24,120 bases of DNA. Source: a virus. The position numbers and the translations under genes are program-made. Of this stretch, positions 7,993-15,558 are shown one piece after another; positions within the stretch are counted from its first letter, which is position 1, and each line of letters begins with the position of its first letter. The notes beneath the pieces were generated by a model. It did not search any database. It was not told where the DNA came from and was given only the letters and a program-made list of their open reading frames with translations. The DNA lies in IMG/VR virus record IMGVR_UViG_3300037010_001138, positions 1 to 24,120 of that record, one strand, 5' to 3'.

Positions 7993-8217
7993 ATGCCAGA
8001 CATTAGCCACAAGCGCGGTACTCGTGCCGCGCTTATCGCCTTGGCTGGAGCTAACGGGCTCAAGCCGGGGCAGCTATACGTCTTGACGGACGAGAACCGC
8101 ATCGCAGTGGCAATGAGCGTGAGCACGTTCGAGACTTACGCCAAAGAGTCCGAGGCTGGCGGTGGCGGCGTATCTGCTTCAGATGCCGTTGCCAGCAACA
8201 ATCTTGGGGGGTTCTGA
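7993..8217 (+). CDS. Small KRG-type fibre-adaptor protein
   Basis: 74 aa. The ATG directly follows the TAA of the upstream gene, with only a weak GGGA (7980-7983) about 10 nt upstream, so re-initiation is likely. The N-terminus ISHKRGTRAALIALAGANG, then LKPGQLYVLTDENRIAVAMS, is a second, divergent version of the KRG attachment domain of the previous gene. The tail is Gly/Ser-rich with GGGGVSASDAVASNNLGGF. Such short proteins precede the large fibre in some phages and may form its base (inference). The last codons contain the G6 run that serves as ribosome-binding site for the next ORF. Confidence 0.75.
   Translation: MPDISHKRGTRAALIALAGANGLKPGQLYVLTDENRIAVAMSVSTFETYAKESEAGGGGVSASDAVASNNLGGF
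8206..8211 (+). promoter_or_regulatory. G-run ribosome-binding site inside the upstream coding sequence
   Basis: GGGGGG encodes part of the C-terminal LGGF of the 74-aa protein and sits five bases before the ATG at 8217, which itself overlaps the TGA (TGATG). It is the only Shine-Dalgarno-like signal for the 399-aa fibre gene. Confidence 0.5.
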
Positions 8218-9416
8218 TGCTCTACCTGAACAACGGCGACGCGCTCATTGTCTCGAACTCCAATGCGCTGGCATGTAAGACGCATGTATCGTACGCCGAC
8301 GCATCTGGTACGACGCTCATTGGTGGGCGCGCCAACGTCTCGTCTAGCGCTACGAGCTTCAACGCCGTCTCGTACAGCGGGGCAGCTACGCGCAACGTGC
8401 GTGCTGTGGCGATCACAAACGCCGACAGTTCAAACGCCGGGGTGTTTAGCCTCCTGCACAGTGACGGTACGACCCAGACCCCACTGTACACCGCCTCTCT
8501 GCAGCCGGGGCAGACGTTGAGCTATACCGAGGGCAAGGGCTTCGAACTTTCGACAGCCGCGACTTCGTCGCTCGCCACGCTGGTACTGCCAGACACGCAA
8601 AACCCGGCCGCCCCGGTGTCTAACTACGGCACCATCTTCATGAAGAAGATAGCGGGTCGGATGACGGCTTCTCAGATTGACCCCTCTGGCTTAGCTGCTA
8701 CCCTGCAGCCTAACTTGGGCGAGACCAAGGCGGCCATCTGGATGCCGCCCGGCGGCTCGGCGACGGTCCCCGGTGTTTTTGGGATGAACGCATTGTCAGC
8801 AACCGGGACTGCCACCGCCCGATCCGTCGCCACCACCAACGTGCAGACTCGGATGACACGACTTGGCTACGTCTCCGCCACCACCGCAGGATCGCTGGCC
8901 GGCGTTCGTGAAACAGTAACCAAGTACGCAACAGGTGCAGGAGCTGGGCTGGGGGGATTCTTTGCACGCTATCGATTCGGTGTCAGCGACCCTGCTTATG
9001 TCTCAGGAGCCCGGATGTTCGTTGGCCTCGACGCAGCCTCGGCCACCGCCCCTACAAACGTCGAGCCGTCCACCAAAGTCAACTGCGTGGGGGTTGGGCA
9101 GATTTCGACGTCTACCAACCTTCAACTCATCTACGGCAACGCAGCAGCAAAGACACCCATCGACCTTGGCGGCAACCTCTCCGCCACCAGCAACACCGAC
9201 GCGTATGAGCTCATCCTCTTCAGCCCTGCGTCCGGAGGTATTTTCTGGCAGGTTAACCGCCTCAACACTACGTACAATGCGTCCGGATTCATCGCAGCCA
9301 CCGACGCACCTGCTGCCACAACGTTCCTTGGGCACCAGCTGTGGCGCTGCAACAACGCCACGGCGCTGGCTGTCGCTCTCGATGTGGGCAGCATCTACAT
9401 CGAGACCGCCCTCTGA
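8217..9416 (+). CDS. Tail fibre / receptor-binding protein candidate
   Basis: 399 aa, starting in a TGATG overlap with the upstream stop. Residues 1-115 match a pattern frequent in phage fibre proteins: an initial LNNGDALIVSNSNALACKTH and a VSYADASG strand, then RNVRAVAITNADSSNAGVFSL, then SLQPGQTLSYTEGKGFEL. This is probably the particle-anchoring domain. After a linker, residues about 165-399 form a Ser/Thr/Ala-rich beta domain with GGFFARYRFGVSD, ARMFVGL and a C-terminal VALDVGSIYIETAL, resembling a C-terminal fibre tip module found in several phages. It is the largest fibre-like protein of the local cluster and the best candidate for contacting the host. No lyase or hydrolase motif is visible. 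Confidence 0.8.
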   Translation: MLYLNNGDALIVSNSNALACKTHVSYADASGTTLIGGRANVSSSATSFNAVSYSGAATRNVRAVAITNADSSNAGVFSLLHSDGTTQTPLYTASLQPGQTLSYTEGKGFELSTAATSSLATLVLPDTQNPAAPVSNYGTIFMKKIAGRMTASQIDPSGLAATLQPNLGETKAAIWMPPGGSATVPGVFGMNALSATGTATARSVATTNVQTRMTRLGYVSATTAGSLAGVRETVTKYATGAGAGLGGFFARYRFGVSDPAYVSGARMFVGLDAASATAPTNVEPSTKVNCVGVGQISTSTNLQLIYGNAAAKTPIDLGGNLSATSNTDAYELILFSPASGGIFWQVNRLNTTYNASGFIAATDAPAATTFLGHQLWRCNNATALAVALDVGSIYIETAL

Positions 9417-9444
9417 TCGGTGTATAACCCACCACCCCCCACTG

Positions 9445-9452
9445 AAAGGAAA
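9445..9452 (+). promoter_or_regulatory. Ribosome-binding site AAAGGAAA in the longest intergenic gap
   Basis: The 41-nt gap at 9417-9457 is the largest in the window. It contains a C-rich run and then AAAGGAAA five bases before the ATG at 9458. I see no promoter or hairpin in it. Confidence 0.6.
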
Positions 9453-9457
9453 TCATC

Positions 9458-10054
9458 ATGAACGACCTGCAGAAACACGCTGGCGAATTCGCTGCTGCGC
9501 TCGCCTCCCACAAGTACGAACGCACCGGCGACGAGCGCGGGCTGTATTTCCCGAAGGCCAAAGCCTTCATCTCGGGCATGTACGTCCACGACGTGAACGG
9601 TGAAGACGAGCGCGTTGACCCCAACCTGCTGCCCGACGAAGGCCTGATGTACCTGCTCACTGTGGGGTTGTACAACGGAACCAAGCTGCCGACGTGGAAC
9701 CTCGCGCTGTACGCTGCGAACTACACGCCGCTGGCCAATCTGACTGCTGCATCGTTCCCTGCAACCGCGAACGAGATCACCTCGAACACTGAGGGCTACA
9801 CCGAGTCGACCCGTCCCGTGTGGACCCCGTCGACCCCGAGCACCAACAGCATCGACAATTTGGCCAACAAGGCAGCGTTCACCATCGCCACGGCTTCTAG
9901 CCTGACGGTGCAAGGCGCCGCCCTGCTCAGCGAGGCGGCCAAAGGTGCAGTGACTGGCAAGCTGGTGTCAGCCACCAAGTTCAGTGCGGCTCGCACGCTG
10001 TACAACACCGACGTGTTCAACCTTGCGTACCGCGTGCAGCTGACTTCGAGCTGA
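9458..10054 (+). CDS. Phage structural protein, unknown (198 aa)
   Basis: 198 aa with a good Shine-Dalgarno. The N-terminal 50 residues are mixed helical and hydrophilic. Residues 63-85 contain DEGLMYLLTVGLYNGTKLPTWNLALY, a pattern I associate with a widespread small phage virion protein ('..eGl...ld..l.g......w.v.Ly'). It continues with AANYTPLANLTAASFPATANEI, then a Thr/Pro-rich segment (TESTRPVWTPSTPSTNSI) and a beta-rich Ala/Thr C-terminus. Its size, composition and location next to the fibre gene suggest a tail-associated or decoration protein. The biochemical role is not known to me. It ends 7 nt before the next gene. Confidence 0.8.
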   Translation: MNDLQKHAGEFAAALASHKYERTGDERGLYFPKAKAFISGMYVHDVNGEDERVDPNLLPDEGLMYLLTVGLYNGTKLPTWNLALYAANYTPLANLTAASFPATANEITSNTEGYTESTRPVWTPSTPSTNSIDNLANKAAFTIATASSLTVQGAALLSEAAKGAVTGKLVSATKFSAARTLYNTDVFNLAYRVQLTSS

Positions 10055-10061
10055 TCCGACG

Positions 10062-12422
10062 ATGGCCTCCTATGATGGGGCCCCGTCGATCCGTCTGGAG
10101 GGTGATGAGAAACGTGCGCTTGCCCTCATTTCCGAGGGCACGCTGCTGCTCAGCAAGGCACAGGCGTTCACGAAGCGGGCCGAAGTCCCCACGTACTCGA
10201 TGAGTCGTCGCGTCAGCGACGACGAGTACATCTACGTGCTTGTGGCGGGTGGCCAGAACATCATCCAGATCAGCGCGGGGGTGAAGTATCCCAGTCTGGT
10301 CCACAGAGAACCCGAAGAAGAAGAACCCGAAATCCTCGAGTCCTCTGCCTCCCCCAACTTCCTATCTGGTCTCGTGTTCAACGGTATACTGGACACGCGC
10401 GAAGAGACCATGCCCGACGGTTCCAAGATCTCGTATACGGTGATCCGCAGCTGGGCGCCCACGCCAAACTGCGCCGAGATTCAGGACATCAGTCTTGGCC
10501 GGCAGCCGTCTCGTCGCCTCGCTGTGCGCCCGCACAGCACGATGCCCGAGTGGAACAACAGCGACGACATGCTCGGTACAGCCGAGTACAGCCAAAACGT
10601 GGTTCCCCGCGCCTCCGACTGGTCGGGCACCATGAAGAAAGTCGTACAGATCGTGTTCGGCCTCGGGCGCATCAACAAGAACAAACTGCGAGACCCGAAC
10701 AAGCCCGGTCCTGCGACCCAGTACATGAACGACGTCGACCAGAATGGCGTTCAGGTTCAATACGACTACAAGTTCATGCGCACCCACGGCGTCTACAAGG
10801 GGGCGGACAACACGTTGTGGCTTGTAGAGATCAGCTCGACCAAGGGTGTGATCGCTATGCCCCTGCCGATCTTCCCCGGTTCAGACAAAACCGACTTCGC
10901 TCTGCGCGCGGAAGGACGTGGTGACACAGCCATGCAGAAAGCGCTCGATGAGCTGGGCTGCCTGCCCACCGGCGAGGGGTTCCCTACCGGCAAGACCTTC
11001 CAAGAGAAGCTGACCAAGGGCGACATCCTCCAGCTGCTGCCACCCGCAGACCTGCAGGAGTTCTATCGCCTGTCGGCGTACAGCTCTGCCTGTGGCTGGG
11101 CATTCAACGAGAAGGGCAACGAGGCTCACAACGTCGGGTACATGTGGCCGGAGGACGACGTCTTCCAGAAGGGCTACTGGTATCAGATCAACATCAACAT
11201 CGGTCCGGTGAACAAGAACCGGGAGCCGGGCCAGCCCATTGCGAGCGGCTCGGCCAGCCTGCGTAAGCAGCAGGAAGGATACCTGTACTCCCCGCCGGTG
11301 AAGAACAGCTTCATTCCCGTGAAGTACTACGAGCCGCTGTTGCCCGGCCTGTTGAGCCACAGCGCCAAGCCCACTGGACCGACCCCGTTCGTCGTGAACT
11401 GCGACACGGTTGTGTTCGTTGCCTTCATGAACGGCGACCTGAAGGCCGCGCGCTACTTCAAGCTTGGGCAGCCTGAGAGCCACGGGTCCGTTGAGGACGA
11501 GCGCTGGGGTGAGAAGTGCCTGCTAGAGGGGTCGTGGTCGTGGAAGACTGTCACAGGCTCGCGCTCGCTACCGGCGATGCCATACACAAATGACTTCGAC
11601 CCTCGTGCTGTGCTCGAAGAGCACGTGCTGGAGGGTACGTTGACGTCCAACACGCTCGGCTTCGACCCGCCCTCGTTCAGCGACTTTATAGATGCGCCCG
11701 AGGGCTGTGTGGTCTGGCGTCAAAAGGTATGGAAGCAAGTCACTGTGCAGGAAGAACGCGGCGGCGAGAGCCGCAGCGCTTGCCTCATGGTACCTGCGCA
11801 TTCGCGTGAGGCGTACTACTACTTCGAGGGGCACTCGTACAACGGCGGGAGGCACGGGTCGACGTCTGTGAACTACGTCTACGTGACGGACCCATACATC
11901 TACTATGGCTGGCGCAAGCTCGTGCGCATCGCCTCGCCACCGTACCCGGCAGGCTGCGATTGCCGCACGAGCAAGTGCGGTGGCAAGCACACGGAGCGGC
12001 GGATCATCTGCTGGGAGTACAGCGAGCACCAGTGCTACGACTACGCCGATAGCGGGCCGTGGGCGCAGGAGTGTCAGGACATTGTGTCTCTGTGCTCTGC
12101 CAATCCGCCGTCGCGCAGATCGACCTACGAGTCGTGGGACAAAGGGACTGACTTCAAGGGTACGTGGAACTTCGTTTCTGACGGCCTGAACGGCCCCGTG
12201 TCTGGCCCGACGACTGAGAACCAACACGCGTATGCGATGACACCAAGTCCTGATCCCGAGACTGGTCTGGTCCAGTTTATCTCTGCGGAGCACTCTGCAA
12301 TCGGCGAAGATTGCGTCATCTACACCAAGGGGTTTGGCGATCGCGTGGTGACCGGCTACACGCCTGTTCCGCTCACTCAGGATGACGGCATGCCCCTCTT
12401 CATTGGAGTGAATCAGCCATGA
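10062..12422 (+). CDS. Large phage protein of unknown function with C-terminal cysteine cluster
   Basis: 786 aa. The start at 10062 is 7 nt after the previous stop but has a poor Shine-Dalgarno, so coupling is likely. No family is recognised with confidence. Visible features are an acidic run EPEEEEPEILESS around residues 82-95, many Trp/Tyr/Gly residues of globular type, and a Cys cluster with Cys at 632, 634, 639, 650, 658, 671 and 678 (CDCRTSKC then C, C, C, C). That density is unusual for a phage structural protein and could be a metal-binding or disulfide knot. No signal peptide or transmembrane helix is seen. Position between fibre and coiled-coil genes suggests a virion component. The last 4 nt overlap the next gene (ATGA). 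Confidence 0.8.
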   Translation: MASYDGAPSIRLEGDEKRALALISEGTLLLSKAQAFTKRAEVPTYSMSRRVSDDEYIYVLVAGGQNIIQISAGVKYPSLVHREPEEEEPEILESSASPNFLSGLVFNGILDTREETMPDGSKISYTVIRSWAPTPNCAEIQDISLGRQPSRRLAVRPHSTMPEWNNSDDMLGTAEYSQNVVPRASDWSGTMKKVVQIVFGLGRINKNKLRDPNKPGPATQYMNDVDQNGVQVQYDYKFMRTHGVYKGADNTLWLVEISSTKGVIAMPLPIFPGSDKTDFALRAEGRGDTAMQKALDELGCLPTGEGFPTGKTFQEKLTKGDILQLLPPADLQEFYRLSAYSSACGWAFNEKGNEAHNVGYMWPEDDVFQKGYWYQININIGPVNKNREPGQPIASGSASLRKQQEGYLYSPPVKNSFIPVKYYEPLLPGLLSHSAKPTGPTPFVVNCDTVVFVAFMNGDLKAARYFKLGQPESHGSVEDERWGEKCLLEGSWSWKTVTGSRSLPAMPYTNDFDPRAVLEEHVLEGTLTSNTLGFDPPSFSDFIDAPEGCVVWRQKVWKQVTVQEERGGESRSACLMVPAHSREAYYYFEGHSYNGGRHGSTSVNYVYVTDPYIYYGWRKLVRIASPPYPAGCDCRTSKCGGKHTERRIICWEYSEHQCYDYADSGPWAQECQDIVSLCSANPPSRRSTYESWDKGTDFKGTWNFVSDGLNGPVSGPTTENQHAYAMTPSPDPETGLVQFISAEHSAIGEDCVIYTKGFGDRVVTGYTPVPLTQDDGMPLFIGVNQP

Positions 12423-13600
12423 GCGATTGTTGCGAAGTTTGCGAGGGCGTAGCCGGCGCCACGTCTTCCTGCCCGGCCACGGATGTGATCATGGTGCTCG
12501 TTGAGACGGCGGACACCACGTCGTCGATGGTAGCCGCGCCGCAGCCGCAAGGTGTTGTCATCAGCGCTGGCGATGGCACAAGCCCGATCACGATCGATGC
12601 GTACGCCGTGCTGGTGAACTCGGCCGACGCTGCATCGATTGCGGACACCACGACGGTTGTCGCCGACCTGCTGCTTGACAGCGCGAGCGGTGTGTCGTCC
12701 GCCGTGCAGGGCCTGAATCAGACGGCTGAGGCAGCCGCCTATGCCACGGACAAGATCCTCGTCGCCGACGCATTGCAGCTGCTGGTCTCGGCCGCACAGG
12801 CCATATCCGGCATCGCTGGTGCCGGTACGGCCGCTGGCGCGTTCGTTGAATCCAGCGGCAATGCCAAGTCATTTGCCTCCCTCGGTCTGCTGGAGGCCGT
12901 GACATCGTCGGCGAACGCCACGGGGCTCATCGCTGTACTGCAGCGTCGTGTCGACGTCGACGCGACTTCTACCGCTGCTGCCACGTCCTCTGCTGACCCA
13001 AACGGTGTGCCGGAGACCTACCTGCTGATCTCGACCGCCGATGGCACGTCGCTGATGCAGGTCCAGAACGACGCGGTTCTGTCTATCAGCTCTTCGGCCG
13101 AAGTGACTTCGGACGTCTGGTTCGAGGACCCGAGTTCCAAGGCGTGGGTGATGAACACCGAGACGACGGCGATGGGCTGGTACGACAATTTCAAATTCGA
13201 GTCGATCGTTTCGTGGAAGGGCCGCGAGTTGGCTGTGGGACCGGACGGCATCCACGAGTTGACTGGCGCCTCCGACAACGGCCGGAAAATCGACTCGCTC
13301 GTGGAATCCGGCTTCACCGACTTCGGTGCAGCTCAAACGAAGCGGCTAGATAGCATGTACTTCGGCTACACTAGCGACGGTCAAATTGCCGTGAAGACCG
13401 AGGTCTATGAGTCTGGGTCTCCCCCATACACCTACTCCCTTGAAAAGCGCAATGCGAATGCCCCTCGCAATAGCCGTGTGACCCCCGGCAAGGGCCTTTG
13501 GGGTCGGTACTGGCGTCTGACGATCACGAACGTGGACGGCGCCGATTTTGAAGTCCATGATGCGACTGTCGACATCGCCATGTCGACTCGGAGGATCTGA
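12419..13600 (+). CDS. Virion protein with repetitive Ala/Ser N-half and beta-rich C-domain
   Basis: 393 aa, overlapping the upstream stop as ATGA, with GGAG at 12405-12408. Residues 1-20 carry Cys at 4, 5, 8 and 18 (MSDCCEVCEG). Residues about 25-230 are Ala/Ser/Val/Asp-rich and loosely periodic (about 25-35 residues per unit, with recurring 'V.SA.A.S' and 'VADALQL'), as in elongated phage structural proteins. Residues about 241-393 form a domain recurrent in phage virion proteins: AWVMNTETTAMGWYDNFKFE, ELAVGPDGIHELTG, SGFTDFGAAQTKRLDSMYFG, GKGLWGRYWRLTITN and DFEVHDATVDIAMSTRRI. The domain looks beta-rich and may cap a tail or propeller assembly (inference). No catalytic motif seen. Confidence 0.8.
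   Translation: MSDCCEVCEGVAGATSSCPATDVIMVLVETADTTSSMVAAPQPQGVVISAGDGTSPITIDAYAVLVNSADAASIADTTTVVADLLLDSASGVSSAVQGLNQTAEAAAYATDKILVADALQLLVSAAQAISGIAGAGTAAGAFVESSGNAKSFASLGLLEAVTSSANATGLIAVLQRRVDVDATSTAAATSSADPNGVPETYLLISTADGTSLMQVQNDAVLSISSSAEVTSDVWFEDPSSKAWVMNTETTAMGWYDNFKFESIVSWKGRELAVGPDGIHELTGASDNGRKIDSLVESGFTDFGAAQTKRLDSMYFGYTSDGQIAVKTEVYESGSPPYTYSLEKRNANAPRNSRVTPGKGLWGRYWRLTITNVDGADFEVHDATVDIAMSTRRI
13590..13595 (+). promoter_or_regulatory. Ribosome-binding site GGAGGA
   Basis: GGAGGA lies within the last codons of the upstream gene, seven bases before the ATG at 13603, and fixes that start. Confidence 0.7.
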
Positions 13601-13602
13601 AT

Positions 13603-15558
13603 ATGGCTGCGAGTGGTGCTTTTGCTGAGGCATACAGCACGGTCGAGAACGTAGAGAGGCTGGTTGAGGATCGCGTCAAGGCGTCGACAGATGTCGCCAA
13701 AGACCTCCAGTCCTCGGCCATGCAGACTGTATTTGCCCTTGGCCACACCGACCTCAACTTCAACGCCGGCAGCCCGCCAGCGTTGCCGAAAATTGACCCG
13801 TCGATCAAAGTCGACCTAAACCTGCCCCACATCTCGCCGACATCGTTCGGGACAATCACGTCGATCGTCCCGGACGTGCCTACGCTCGATCCGGTGCCGG
13901 CCATTCCCGACCTGACGATCCCCGACTTCGTGTCGTCGATTGGTTCGCTGAATATCCCGAATGCCCCTGCGTGGTCAGCCACCCCTCAGCTGCCTACTGA
14001 GCCTACGATCGAAGACGTTGTCGTGCCAGACATGCCGGCGATAACGATACCTGCTCCACCCACACTGGCAGAGATCACCGTACCCGACTTCTCCGGGATA
14101 ACTCTCCCTACGTTCAACGCAACGGCGCCCGAATTCGAAGGCACTGCGCTGCCCGGCATCCTGCAATGGGGCGAGCCGACCTACCGCCCAGAGATCCTCG
14201 AAGACGTAATGGCGCAGCTGCGCAGGCTATGGGACGGCGGCTCTGGCATCCCCCCTGCTGTGGAGCAGGCCATGTGGGCGCGCGCGGCTGACCGCGAAGA
14301 CCTGACTGCCAAGCGTGAACTGGACTCTGTGTCTGAGGAGTTTTCAATGCGCGGCTTCACCATGCCTCCGGGCATGCAGGCCGCGCGTATCGACCAGCTG
14401 CGCCAAGACCTCGCTGTCAAGAAGCTTGGTCTGAACCGCGAGCTGACGATCCAGATCGCCCAGTGGCAGGTCGAGAACGTGCGCTTCGCCTGCACGCAGG
14501 CCATCGCCGCCGAGAACGTCTATGTCAACCTGTTCATGAATCAGGCCCAGCGCCTATTCGAGGCCGCCCGGTTCCAAGTTGAGTCGCAGATCAGCATCTA
14601 CAACGCGCAGGTCGCGCTGTTTAACGCACGCATGAACGGCTATGAGATCAGTGCCCGGGTGTTCAACACGCTGATCCAAGCCGAGCTGTCCAAGATCGAA
14701 GTGTTCAAGGCCGAGGTCGAAGCCGAGGTGGCGCGCGGCCAGCTGAACACACAGAAAGTGCAAGCGTACGCAGCAATGATCGACGCGCTGAAGGCGCAGA
14801 CCGAGGCATACCGTACTCAGATGCAGGGCGCGGAGATCAAGTCCAGCGTGCTGCGCGACAGGATCGAGGTGTTCAAGGCCAAGATCCAAGCCTACGCGGA
14901 GCAGATCAATGCGCAGAAGATCGTGTTCGATGCCTATGAGTCGCAGGTGAAGGGTGAGGCGGCCAAAGCCGGCATCATCGACGCCGAGGCCCGTGCATAC
15001 GCTGCCTTGATTCAGGGCAAGACGTCCGTTGCTGACATCGACATGAAGAAGGCCGACGTGACCATCCAGAAGAACAAGGTGCTGATCGAGGGCTATCAAG
15101 CGGCGTTGGAGGCCGAGAAGGCTCGCATTCAGTCCCAGCTGTCGATCATTCAGTCAGGTGCGCAGGCGTATATCGCCGACACCCAGCGCTACACCGCAGT
15201 GGCTCAGGCCGAAGGCACGAAAGCCCAAGTGCAGGTGACTGCCAAAGAAGCGGAGCTGCGCACCAACGTGGCGTTCTACCAAGCTCAGGTGCAAGCGTAC
15301 ATCGGCAACATGGAGCAGTTGATTCGCAAAGCCGCGCTGGCCGTCGACGCTCTGAAAGCGGCTGGCAGCATCTCGTCCACCCTTGCTGCAGGCGCCATGG
15401 CCGGTGTCCACGTGGGTGCGACGCTCTCTGGTTCCGGTGGTGTCGCTGCTACGGGTGCTGAGCAATACACCCAGTCGTTCGCGAAGAACGAGGCAACCTC
15501 GAAGATTGAGGCGAACTACGTTAACCAGACCTACACCCACGAAGGGGGTAAACCATGA
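13603..15558 (+). CDS. Elongated virion protein: proline-rich shaft plus long helical rod
   Basis: 651 aa. Residues 10-50 are helical. Residues about 56-190 are an unusual Pro-rich beta-like stretch with regularly spaced Pro and Ile/Val (IPDLTIPDF, VVPDMPAITIPAPPTLAEI, VPDFSGITLPTF). A conserved-looking hinge follows with WGEPTYRPEILEDV and EFSMRGFTMPPGMQAARI. Residues about 265-585 are almost continuous helix with repeated aromatic-x-A-x-V/I-x-A units (IYNAQVALFNARM, VFKAEVEAEV, VFKAKIQAYAEQI, FYQAQVQAYI), suggesting a long coiled coil. The C-terminus is Gly/Ala-rich (STLAAGAMAGVHVGA, then GSGGVAATG). This fits a long virion rod, such as a tape-measure-like or DNA-ejection component. The exact role is inferred. 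Its 3' end overlaps the next gene by 4 nt. Confidence 0.85.
   Translation: MAASGAFAEAYSTVENVERLVEDRVKASTDVAKDLQSSAMQTVFALGHTDLNFNAGSPPALPKIDPSIKVDLNLPHISPTSFGTITSIVPDVPTLDPVPAIPDLTIPDFVSSIGSLNIPNAPAWSATPQLPTEPTIEDVVVPDMPAITIPAPPTLAEITVPDFSGITLPTFNATAPEFEGTALPGILQWGEPTYRPEILEDVMAQLRRLWDGGSGIPPAVEQAMWARAADREDLTAKRELDSVSEEFSMRGFTMPPGMQAARIDQLRQDLAVKKLGLNRELTIQIAQWQVENVRFACTQAIAAENVYVNLFMNQAQRLFEAARFQVESQISIYNAQVALFNARMNGYEISARVFNTLIQAELSKIEVFKAEVEAEVARGQLNTQKVQAYAAMIDALKAQTEAYRTQMQGAEIKSSVLRDRIEVFKAKIQAYAEQINAQKIVFDAYESQVKGEAAKAGIIDAEARAYAALIQGKTSVADIDMKKADVTIQKNKVLIEGYQAALEAEKARIQSQLSIIQSGAQAYIADTQRYTAVAQAEGTKAQVQVTAKEAELRTNVAFYQAQVQAYIGNMEQLIRKAALAVDALKAAGSISSTLAAGAMAGVHVGATLSGSGGVAATGAEQYTQSFAKNEATSKIEANYVNQTYTHEGGKP

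Noticed and set aside
9417-9457. Possible promoter in the 41-nt gap
   Set aside because: Only a C-rich run and a ribosome-binding site are visible; there is no room or match for -35/-10 boxes.
8935-9603. 222-codon + strand frame overlapping the fibre gene and the next gene
   Set aside because: It spans two well-supported genes in another frame and is Ser/Pro/Arg-rich with no motif.
10077-10084. GGGGCCCC palindrome near the start of the 786-aa gene
   Set aside because: Too short and without loop; lies within codons 6-8 and has no partner site.
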